Of a DNA stretch of 13,920 nucleotides, positions 8,660 through 13,920 are shown piece after piece. The notes under the pieces were generated by a model. That model did not search any database. It had not been told where the DNA came from and saw nothing but the letters and a program-made list of their open reading frames with translations. A program made the position numbers and the translations under genes. This DNA is from an uncultured Alistipes sp. Its GTDB lineage: Bacteria > Bacteroidota > Bacteroidia > Bacteroidales > Rikenellaceae. Every line of letters begins with the position of its first letter. Position 1 is the stretch's first letter. The stretch spans positions 1 through 13,920 of the forward strand of contig CAJUIE010000035.1 in assembly GCA_910586375.1 (NCBI GenBank), read 5' to 3'.

Positions 8660-8695
8660 TTTTTTGACGCAAACAATGCACTTTTCGTCAAAAAA
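8660..8695. promoter_or_regulatory. Inverted repeat upstream of the GH28 promoter
   Basis: TTTTTTGACG (8660-8669) and CGTCAAAAAA (8686-8695) are perfect 10-bp arms separated by 16 nt. Relative to the GH28 -7 element they fall at about -40 to -75, where an activator or repressor would bind. The arms end in T/A runs, so a weak two-way terminator is the alternative. Confidence 0.5.
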
Positions 8696-8757
8696 CGGTT
8701 CAAACGTCCGGAGACGAGCTTTTGCCCGGGGTGGCGGCCCGGTCGGCCTCCGGTTGT

Positions 8758-8838
8758 CATGCGCGGGCCGGAGACTGCGGACGGGACAGCAACAAAGTTG
8801 CGGGCCTTCGCCTCCTGTTGCGAAGGCCCGCATCGGCT
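8758..8838 (+). repeat. Intergenic repeat, copy B, with a perfect 13-bp hairpin
   Basis: CTGCGGACGG, then GTTGCGGGCCT, then the hairpin TGCGGGCCTTCGC (8799-8811) / GCGAAGGCCCGCA (8820-8832) with an 8-nt loop. It matches the minus-strand sequence at 2845-2920 in order, spacing and hairpin length. A small second hairpin, CGGC-TAAA-GCCG, lies at 8834-8845. For the minus-strand transcript it stands about 55 nt past the DUF4861 stop, so it may end or stabilise that mRNA, although the tail ACTTTGTT is a poor U-tract. Confidence 0.6.
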
Positions 8839-8887
8839 AAAGCCGAAAACATTACTCCCACTCGGATTGGCAGCCGCAACTTAAACG

Positions 8888-10180
8888 CTACTCCAACCGT
8901 TCGACCGTCACCTCGGCATAGGGATAATTACCGCTGCGGGGAAACTCGAACGAAGTATAGTTGCATCCGAACGTCTTCCCGAAATCATCGTCGGCAAAAT
9001 CATTGTCCTCGCTCTTGCGCCACCCCATGACAAACCAGTAGTCGATACGCCCATCCACCGGATGCACCTGGCAGAGATAATTGCCCGGATCATCGACGCG
9101 CGACACGACATAACGGTCCGGAAGCCACAGAGCCAACCCCACCGTCTCACGCTCCCACCTGAGCGTATCGTTCTCGGGATAGTCACAGCCGACGGTCTGC
9201 ATCACCCAGCAGTCGGGATACATGTAGTCGCCCCTCCGCCAGTGCCAGATCGCCGTTTGGTTATCGCGCATCTTCATCACACCCGTCGCAAATTTCAGCG
9301 TATCGGTCCCAACATCTGAAATACGGTTTTCCGCCTTCACGACCGATCCCCCGCCATAAAGAATATAGCGCGAGGTCATGTCGATTTCACGACCGCAATA
9401 GCGCCATCCCTCAACCCGCATGTCGACCACCGTGCGCAAGGGCCCCCGGGCAACAATACGCGCCTCGCGACGCCGGAAGTCGGCAATGTGGGTCGTCCGC
9501 AGCTTCGCAACATCCCACCCCCTGAGCGTCCCGACTCCCACCGACCCGAAAACACGCAAATTATCATGGCCATATCCGGCTGCCAGCTGTTCGTCGGAGG
9601 GGTACCACATCGTCTCGGCCAACTCCAGGCGCGGCTGCTTCTTACCGTAGGTGTCGATAGTCTGCTTCTTGTCAAAATAGATGCGATAGGCGGCATATTC
9701 CGATTCGAAGGCCGGGCCATGGTGGTGTAGTTTATGATACATATCGTCCTTATCGGAGGAGAGCACGTCGACGGCCCGCAGCGTCTTGTCGGGGTTCTTC
9801 AACCACATTTGCGCATTGACCAACGATTCATAATCATGAACGATCGGGTCCGTCGAGTAATCGACCCACGCATCCACCGGTTCATCCGTATTGAGCCCGA
9901 CTGCAAAAACCAGTTCGTCGAACACCCCGTCGCCATCCAGATCGTCGAGCTGCGAGGGCACCTCGACAATTTCGGATTCGGAATAAACGTATTCGCCCTC
10001 ATAAGTAGCCTTGTGCATATAAACCGTCGCCCCTTTGGCATCGGCCGGGACATCACGCACCACAGCCCATGTGCGGGCAGTTTCATAAGGGGTCGAGAGA
10101 CGATAATGCACCCTATAAGTCTTCGCGTGGGCAATACCGGCAGTGCAAAGCGCCAGCACAAGCAGCAAAACAGATTTCAT
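8888..10180 (-). CDS. DUF4861-like secreted protein of unknown function
   Basis: A 430-aa protein with a clean type I signal peptide (MKSVLLLVLALCTAGIAHA, cleavage before Lys20). I recognise the overall pattern as DUF4861, a family that often sits beside pectin or other uronic-acid degradation genes; its reaction is not established to my knowledge. Visible features are an acidic loop LDDLDGDGVFDELVF (~78-92) that could bind calcium, the striking YHKLHHHGPAFESEYAAYRIYFD region (~148-170) with three adjacent histidines, Tyr/Trp-rich strands (GWRYCGREIDMTSRYILY, ~258-275) and a conserved-looking C-terminal block (YWFVMGWRKSEDNDFADDDF). The composition suggests an all-beta carbohydrate-active fold. 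Its ATG lies 2 nt after the TAG of the upstream esterase gene, so the two are almost certainly one transcript and probably translationally coupled. That link suggests a shared substrate. Confidence 0.82.
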   Translation of the reverse strand: MKSVLLLVLALCTAGIAHAKTYRVHYRLSTPYETARTWAVVRDVPADAKGATVYMHKATYEGEYVYSESEIVEVPSQLDDLDGDGVFDELVFAVGLNTDEPVDAWVDYSTDPIVHDYESLVNAQMWLKNPDKTLRAVDVLSSDKDDMYHKLHHHGPAFESEYAAYRIYFDKKQTIDTYGKKQPRLELAETMWYPSDEQLAAGYGHDNLRVFGSVGVGTLRGWDVAKLRTTHIADFRRREARIVARGPLRTVVDMRVEGWRYCGREIDMTSRYILYGGGSVVKAENRISDVGTDTLKFATGVMKMRDNQTAIWHWRRGDYMYPDCWVMQTVGCDYPENDTLRWERETVGLALWLPDRYVVSRVDDPGNYLCQVHPVDGRIDYWFVMGWRKSEDNDFADDDFGKTFGCNYTSFEFPRSGNYPYAEVTVERLE

Positions 10181-10182
10181 AA

Positions 10183-11562
10183 CTATTTCAGATTTTCAAT
10201 GATTCGTTCCAGTTCCGCACGCGAACTTATGGCCCCTGCCGGCAACTCGCCCGGAAAACTCCGCAACACATCTTCAGACTCAATGTCTACCCGCGCCTGA
10301 TCAAACTGCGCCAGATCGAGCCCAAGCGTTTCGGCAAAAAATTCGCAAACCGCAAGGCACTTGTTGATCCCGAAATCGTGGCGTTCATTGGCCAGATGGA
10401 CGTTGCGGAGGCTATTCCCCACTCCATAAAAATCCCAGATACGACGCAGAAAAGGGTATTCCAGTTTGGGATAAGAGGCCGTCCAGTCGCCGCCGTCGCT
10501 GACCGTCAACACAGGTCGCGGAGCCATCGCAGCAGCCAGAATTTCGGGCAGACAGCTTCCTCCGGCAGTCTCAGTCACCGGCCGGGCATTTTCACACGGA
10601 CATCCGCCATCGAAATGGGAAACCAGGTGCACAACCGGAGCCAGCGCCGCCAGCCTCCCGTCGAGAAGCGCCAGCAACAACGCATGAGTGGCCCCACCCG
10701 AACCGCCAGCCGCAGCCAGCCGGGCCGTATCTATGTCACGCCGCGAAGCAACAAGCCAGTCAAGTACACACTTCGACCAAAGAGCCTGCACCTGCATGGC
10801 ATAAGGCGCCCGATGGGTCTCCGCTCCGACCTGCCGCCCGGAGTCGCCCCAGCCGAAGATGTCCATATCAACCGCTACGGCCCCCATACGGGCCAGGTTA
10901 CCCAGCAGTATCTGATGATCGGACCGATAACGCCCGCCCGGCCAGTGGCCCGACGGCACAAGGATCGCCGGGTGACGCCCCCGCCCCGAAGGCGCGTAAA
11001 TTGTGCCGCAGACATAAAGTCCCGGCAACGTTTCGAGCGCATAATTTTGTGTCGTATAACCGTCATGCTTCCTGACCCGCCCCAGCCTCACATCGGGCTG
11101 TGCAGCGACACCCCGCACGAAAGGAGCAAGTGCCAGCACCTCCCGCACCTCATGCAAAAGCACTTCCCGCCGACGCTCCCACGCTTCGCGATCCGTATAC
11201 CGGGCCGACAGCCACGCCAGAAGCTTTTCACCATCGGCAGGTGTCCGGCGATAAAATTCATAAGGCTGCACGATAATCCGACCGTCACGGCGCCAAACCA
11301 GATCAAGCGGACGCAGCACATTGTCAAGCGTCTGCTCAAGCGAATAAGGTCTGATGCGCGAATCGGGCCACGTGACCCATACCGTATCGGGCTGAAAACG
11401 TTTGCAGACCACTTCGACACCGAACTGTGCGCCGACTTCGGACAACACCTCTGCCAAAGGTCGCGGTGCCCGCAGCCTCTCAATCGACCGCTGCGCAACG
11501 ACCGGAAAAACGAGGCACACCATATTATATAGGAAAAACGCGCAGCACAACAAAGATTTCAT
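10183..11562 (-). CDS. Secreted alpha/beta-hydrolase esterase with N-terminal STN-like domain
   Basis: A 459-aa exported protein, probably an ester hydrolase acting on pectin (acetyl or methyl esters). The signal peptide covers MKSLLCCAFFLYNMVCLVFP up to about VVAQ. Residues ~25-100 (RPLAEVLSEVGAQFGVEVV, then YSLEQTLDNVLRPLDLVWRR) look like an STN domain, otherwise found at the N-terminus of TonB-dependent transporters and secretins. Residues ~160-415 form an alpha/beta-hydrolase of the acetyl-xylan-esterase/CE7 or CE19-like kind: GGSGG (nucleophile Ser288), DGGDW (Asp356/Asp359) and NERHDFG (His395). The family assignment within alpha/beta hydrolases is uncertain. The start at 11562 is chosen over 11658 because it yields the signal peptide; the longer frame reaches the tRNA leader. 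A TATATTTG promoter element lies 25 nt upstream. It is first in the minus-strand transcript and abuts the DUF4861 gene. Confidence 0.86.
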   Translation of the reverse strand: MKSLLCCAFFLYNMVCLVFPVVAQRSIERLRAPRPLAEVLSEVGAQFGVEVVCKRFQPDTVWVTWPDSRIRPYSLEQTLDNVLRPLDLVWRRDGRIIVQPYEFYRRTPADGEKLLAWLSARYTDREAWERRREVLLHEVREVLALAPFVRGVAAQPDVRLGRVRKHDGYTTQNYALETLPGLYVCGTIYAPSGRGRHPAILVPSGHWPGGRYRSDHQILLGNLARMGAVAVDMDIFGWGDSGRQVGAETHRAPYAMQVQALWSKCVLDWLVASRRDIDTARLAAAGGSGGATHALLLALLDGRLAALAPVVHLVSHFDGGCPCENARPVTETAGGSCLPEILAAAMAPRPVLTVSDGGDWTASYPKLEYPFLRRIWDFYGVGNSLRNVHLANERHDFGINKCLAVCEFFAETLGLDLAQFDQARVDIESEDVLRSFPGELPAGAISSRAELERIIENLK

Positions 11563-11587
11563 CGGGCAAAACATTTCTCGCAGAGGA

Positions 11588-11595
11588 CAAATATA
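11588..11595 (-). promoter_or_regulatory. Promoter -7 element for the esterase-DUF4861 transcript
   Basis: On the minus strand TATATTTG matches TAnnTTTG. It stands 25 nt upstream of the esterase ATG, giving a leader of about 20 nt. No TTTG is present at the -33 position, which would suit dependence on an activator. Confidence 0.62.
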
Positions 11596-11613
11596 AAAAT
11601 TTTCACGGCATTT

Positions 11614-11645
11614 CTTGGTATTTTTCCGAAAAGATTCTATATTTG
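11614..11645 (+). promoter_or_regulatory. tRNA-Ser promoter (CTTG / TATATTTG, 20-nt spacer)
   Basis: The -33-like CTTG at 11614-11617 and the -7 element TATATTTG at 11638-11645 are separated by 20 nt, the usual Bacteroidota spacing. Transcription would start near 11652, about 35 nt before the tRNA. It overlaps the upstream region of the divergent esterase promoter. Confidence 0.72.
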
Positions 11646-11659
11646 CACACCTTTTCAAT

Positions 11660-11675
11660 CCTCCTCATAAGGAGG
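11660..11675 (+). other. Hairpin in the tRNA-Ser 5' leader
   Basis: CCTCCT (11660-11665) and AGGAGG (11670-11675) pair around a CATA loop inside the precursor leader. It may help position the transcript for 5' processing. It also looks like a Shine-Dalgarno sequence hidden in a hairpin, but no credible gene follows it. Confidence 0.5.
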
Positions 11676-11686
11676 GAAAAATACCC

Positions 11687-11775
11687 GGAGAGATGGGTGA
11701 GTGGCTGAAACCACCGGTTTGCTAAACCGACGTACGGAGTAATCCGTACCACGAGTTCGAATCTCGTTCTCTCCG
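11687..11775 (+). tRNA. tRNA-Ser, anticodon GCU
   Basis: A class II tRNA of 89 nt. The acceptor arms GGAGAGA (11687-11693) and TCTCTCC (11768-11774) pair fully, with discriminator G at 11775. The anticodon loop TTGCTAA gives GCU, reading serine codons AGC/AGU. The long variable arm pairs GTACGGA with TCCGTAC, typical of serine tRNA. The T arm is ACGAG-TTCGAAT-CTCGT. The 3' CCA is not encoded (CAA follows). The outermost anticodon-stem pair is a C/A mismatch. Confidence 0.97.
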
Positions 11776-11776
11776 C

Positions 11777-11813
11777 AAGAGGTGCAAAATTACGATTTTG
11801 CACCTCTTTTTTT
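11777..11813 (+). terminator. Rho-independent terminator of tRNA-Ser
   Basis: A perfect 14-bp stem, AAGAGGTGCAAAAT (11777-11790) with ATTTTGCACCTCTT (11795-11808), TACG loop, followed by a run of T to 11813. It starts 2 nt after the tRNA. Confidence 0.95.
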
Positions 11814-12012
11814 ATCCCCCGCTTCGGGTTACCGCGCCAGCGGTTCCGGCGGCCTGCACAATGTGGGCGCGGGCGGTTACGCCTGGAGCAGTTCGCCTTC
11901 TTCGGCGTCGAGCGTGTACGGGTCGGGCTTGGGCTTCGACGGTTCCGGCGTGGGCCCCGAAAACGGCGACAACCGTTCGAACGGTTTCCCCGTTCGCTGC
12001 GTGCAGGAATAA
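11814..12012 (+). pseudogene. C-terminal remnant of a FISUMP/DUF1566-like (C-type-lectin fold) protein
   Basis: In one frame ending at TAA 12010-12012 the sequence reads from PASGYRASGSG through NVGAGGYAWSSSP to NGFPVRCVQE. This is the characteristic tail of Fibrobacter-succinogenes-major-paralogous/DUF1566-type proteins (usual pattern PAxGYR, YxWSSSP, then a variable Ser/Asn/Gly segment, then RxxGFxVRCVxE). Only about 65 codons are left; the N-terminal parts are missing and homology stops exactly at the T-run of the tRNA terminator, so there is no start region and it is read as a truncated relic. The segment is more GC-rich than the sequence downstream. Proteins of this fold are known targets of diversity-generating retroelements; no reverse transcriptase or template is in view. 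A tiny cassette that recombines with a full gene elsewhere is the alternative. Confidence 0.72.
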
Positions 12013-12188
12013 GAGAGGGGCGGGGCACTGACCGGGGCAAGCGAGGAGCGACCACAGCCCTTGCCGAGACCAAGAAAAGGGGCGCCAGGAATAAGAGGGG
12101 GCGGGGCACTGGCCGGGGCAAGCGAGGAGCGACCACAGCCCTTGCCGAGACCAAGAAAAGTGGCGCCAGGAATAAGAGGGGGCGGGGC
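12004..12188 (+). repeat. Tandem repeat, 81-82 bp, two full units and a partial third
   Basis: Units start at 12004, 12086 and 12167, each with CAGGAATAAGAG followed by a GGGGCGGGGC stretch. The first unit is 82 nt (one extra base and few substitutions), the second 81, and the third breaks off at 12188. The first unit starts on the last codons of the lectin-tail remnant (CAG GAA TAA), so the repeat includes a copy of that gene's end. Each unit contains the inverted arms GGCAAG/CTTGCC. It is read as noncoding. Confidence 0.93.
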
Positions 12189-12405
12189 TGACGTGATGCC
12201 CATCCCCCGATTTCAACTGAAAAAAGCCCATTGCATGAAACAAAACAGCCGGATTTTTCATCGTAAAAGCTCTGGGCAGGCTCCAAATCCAGTAAAATTC
12301 CACAAAAACCGCCTGAACAACTGATTGTAATCTGTCATCTTTTGCATCCAAAAACAGACTAACTGTAAGCACTTCGATAGCGGGGGGGGGAATTTCGTAA
12401 CATAT
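12189..12405. other. Intergenic stretch with no recognisable gene
   Basis: Between the tandem repeat and the AT-rich susC promoter I see no coding frame with family resemblance. The base composition falls from GC-rich to AT-rich. The only notable item is a run of nine G at 12382-12390, about 40 nt upstream of the promoter. Confidence 0.6.
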
Positions 12406-12421
12406 ATTAAATTTTTTTAAT
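12406..12421. promoter_or_regulatory. AT-rich dyad upstream of the susC promoter
   Basis: ATTAAA (12406-12411) and TTTAAT (12416-12421) flank TTTT, 6 nt before the -33 element. It could be an UP-like element or a regulator site; its AT-richness makes chance symmetry possible. Confidence 0.4.
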
Positions 12422-12427
12422 AAAATA

Positions 12428-12459
12428 TTTGTTTGTGACTTTCAAAATACATAAATTTG
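12428..12459 (+). promoter_or_regulatory. susC promoter (TTTG / TAAATTTG, 20-nt spacer)
   Basis: TTTG at 12428-12431 and TAAATTTG at 12452-12459 match both halves of the Bacteroidota sigma-ABfr consensus, with a 20-nt spacer. Transcription would start near 12466, leaving a leader of about 130 nt before the susC ATG. Confidence 0.78.
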
Positions 12460-12463
12460 CTAA

Positions 12464-12595
12464 CGAATATTCGCATGAAAAAACACCCTATACAACCGTC
12501 GCCGATGAAGAAAAACAGAGACTGAAAAACACCGATACGATAAAAATATAAATTGCAAAAATTTTTTTTATGTTTTCCCTATAAATGCCAGATTT
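12464..12595 (+). promoter_or_regulatory. Long susC mRNA leader
   Basis: The leader opens with the perfect palindrome CGAATATTCG (12464-12473) at the expected transcription start, followed at once by a 16-codon frame (ATG 12475, stop ending 12525) that starts MKKHPIQPSPMKKN. The rest is A/T-rich with no clear terminator. The small frame has no support beyond its start and stop, so I do not call it a gene. Confidence 0.45.
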
Positions 12596-13920
12596 ATGAT
12601 AAAAAAAGTTCTCCTACTATTGCTCGGGACGCTCTGCACGGGTCTTTTCGTCTGCGCTCAGACGAAGAAAGCCAGCGGAAACGTCGTCGACACAACGGGC
12701 CAGCCGGTCATCGGCGCCTCCGTCATCGTGAAGGGTACGAGCATCGGTGTTTCCACCGACCTCGCGGGCTTTTTTACGCTGAATAATATTCCGGCCAACG
12801 CCGAAGAGCTGGAGATATCGTTCCTGGGATACATACCCCAAACCGTAAAGATCGCACCGACGATGCAGGTCATCCTCGAATCCGACGCCCAGCAGATCGA
12901 ATCGGTCGTTGTGACAGGTATGACCAAGACCGACAAGCGGCTCTTCACGGGTGCTGCCGACCGCATCGTCGCTGAAGATGCCATCCTGGCTGGTATGCCG
13001 GACGTGAGCCGTGGTCTGGAAGGCCGTGCGGCCGGTGTTTCGGTACAGAACGTATCGGGTACATTCGGCTCGGCACCCAAGATCCGCATCCGCGGTGCAA
13101 CGTCGATCTTCGGAAGTTCGAAACCGCTGTGGGTGGTCGACGGCGTTATCATGGAAGACGTCGTGGACATCAGCGCCGACGACCTGGCATCAGGCGACGC
13201 TACGACTCTTATCAGCTCGGCTATTGCCGGTCTGAATGCCGACGACATCGAAAGCTTCAACATCCTCAAGGATGGTTCGGCAACCTCGATTTATGGTGCC
13301 CGGGCCATGGCCGGCGTGATCGTCATCACAACCAAGAAGGGCCAGGCCGGCGTCAGCCGCATCAGCTATACGGGTGAGTTCACCTACCGTCTGACCCCCT
13401 CCTATAATGATTTCAACATCATGAACTCGCAGGATCAGATGTCGATTTACAAGGATATGGAGGCCAAAGGCTGGCTTAACAACGCCACGATAGCCAATTC
13501 GGCACAGAGCGGCATCTACGGCAAAATGTGGTCGCTGGTCAACTCGGGCGCACTGGCCAACACGGAGGCTGCCCGCAACCAGTATCTTCGTCAGGCCGAA
13601 TACCGCAACACGGACTGGTTCTCGGAGCTTTTCGAGCGTAATGTCATGCACACCCACTCGGTGAGCATGAGCTCGGGTACGGACCGCTCCCAATACTACG
13701 CGTCGATGAGTGCCATGTTCGATCCGGGATGGACCAAGTCAAGCAAGGTAGAACGTTATACGGCCAACCTCAACGCCTCGTTCAACATCTTCGACAACCT
13801 GACGCTCAACCTGCTGACCAACGGTTCTTACCGTAAGCAGAAAGCCCCCGGTACGCTGTCGCAGACTACCGACCCCCTATTCGGCGAGGTGAAGCGCGAC
13901 TTCGACATTAACCCCTACTC
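12596..13920 (+). CDS. SusC/RagA-type TonB-dependent outer-membrane transporter (runs off right edge)
   Basis: The first 441 codons are present. A signal peptide (MIKKVLLLLLGTLCTGLFVC, cleavage near AQ) is followed by a carboxypeptidase-regulatory-like beta-sandwich at ~25-95 (GNVVDTTGQPVIGASVIVKG, then GFFTLNNIP and ISFLGY), the link SVVVTGMTKTDKRLFTGA, and the TonB plug at ~118-250 with the SusC signatures LEGRAAGVSVQN, KIRIRGATSIFGSSKPLWVV, NILKDGSATSIYGARAMAG and VIVITTKKG. The beta-barrel starts after ~255. The family imports oligosaccharides together with a SusD lipoprotein, whose gene would be expected downstream, outside the window. There is no STN domain at the N-terminus, so control by an anti-sigma factor is unlikely; this fits HTCS-type activation. 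The substrate is inferred to be pectic only from its neighbours. Confidence 0.95.
   Translation, partial: MIKKVLLLLLGTLCTGLFVCAQTKKASGNVVDTTGQPVIGASVIVKGTSIGVSTDLAGFFTLNNIPANAEELEISFLGYIPQTVKIAPTMQVILESDAQQIESVVVTGMTKTDKRLFTGAADRIVAEDAILAGMPDVSRGLEGRAAGVSVQNVSGTFGSAPKIRIRGATSIFGSSKPLWVVDGVIMEDVVDISADDLASGDATTLISSAIAGLNADDIESFNILKDGSATSIYGARAMAGVIVITTKKGQAGVSRISYTGEFTYRLTPSYNDFNIMNSQDQMSIYKDMEAKGWLNNATIANSAQSGIYGKMWSLVNSGALANTEAARNQYLRQAEYRNTDWFSELFERNVMHTHSVSMSSGTDRSQYYASMSAMFDPGWTKSSKVERYTANLNASFNIFDNLTLNLLTNGSYRKQKAPGTLSQTTDPLFGEVKRDFDINPY

Noticed and set aside
10378..11532. Plus-strand frame of 384 codons opposite the esterase gene
   Set aside because: Composition is Arg/Pro/His-rich with no recognisable domain, and the opposite strand encodes a complete hydrolase.
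11671..11734. Small gene starting at the ATG inside the tRNA, after an AGGAGG sequence
   Set aside because: It would lie within the tRNA and stop after a few codons; the AGGAGG is part of the leader hairpin.
12004..12188. CRISPR array
   Set aside because: The repeat is contiguous with no distinct spacers, units are 81-82 nt, and no cas genes are present.
11603..12286. Minus-strand frame of 227 codons spanning the tandem repeat and tRNA
   Set aside because: It translates the tRNA and its terminator and its internal peptide repeat simply follows the DNA repeat; no start or promoter supports it.

Overview
The window looks like part of a pectin-utilisation locus from a GC-rich gut Bacteroidota. 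The signs are a SusC/RagA-type transporter, a hybrid two-component sensor with beta-propellers, secreted carbohydrate enzymes, and promoters with the Bacteroidota -7 element TAnnTTTG. The GC-rich coding sequence and third codon positions would suit Alistipes/Rikenellaceae, but I cannot prove the genus from the sequence alone.

Layout. Positions 1-11562 hold a run of minus-strand genes. In transcription order they are: a secreted alpha/beta-hydrolase esterase with an STN-like N-terminus (11562-10183); a DUF4861-like secreted protein (10180-8888), only 2 nt downstream and probably co-translated; after a 292-nt spacer with its own promoter and two dyads, a GH28 exo-polygalacturonase-like lipoprotein (8595-6934); a PL1-type pectate lyase lipoprotein with two FN3 domains (6808-4667); a fused SGNH acetylesterase (CE12-like) plus pectin methylesterase (CE8) (4596-2950); and, after a 281-nt spacer, the 5' part of a hybrid two-component regulator (from a TTG at 2668, running off the left edge). 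Divergently, 11687-11775 is tRNA-Ser(GCU) with its own promoter and a strong terminator. Positions 11814-12595 hold no intact gene: there is a C-terminal remnant of a FISUMP/DUF1566-like C-type-lectin protein, an 81-82 bp tandem repeat that starts on the last codons of that remnant, unremarkable sequence, and then a susC promoter and leader. From 12596 a SusC-type TonB-dependent transporter runs off the right edge.

How the parts may work together (inference from families): the regulator's periplasmic propellers sense a pectic oligosaccharide. CE12/CE8 and possibly the STN-esterase strip acetyl and methyl esters. The PL1 lyase cuts the exposed galacturonan, GH28 trims the oligosaccharides, and the SusC porin imports them. 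SusD, the cytoplasmic part of the sensor and downstream uronate enzymes are not in view. Whether the susC belongs to the same regulon is likely from neighbourhood but not shown.

The main candidates for something new are the STN-esterase/DUF4861 pair, the two dyads around the GH28 promoter, the lectin-tail remnant with tandem copies of its end next to a tRNA (possible relic of a diversity-generating or integrated element), and a C9 tract in the sensor gene just before its membrane segment. No complete undescribed system is demonstrated here.
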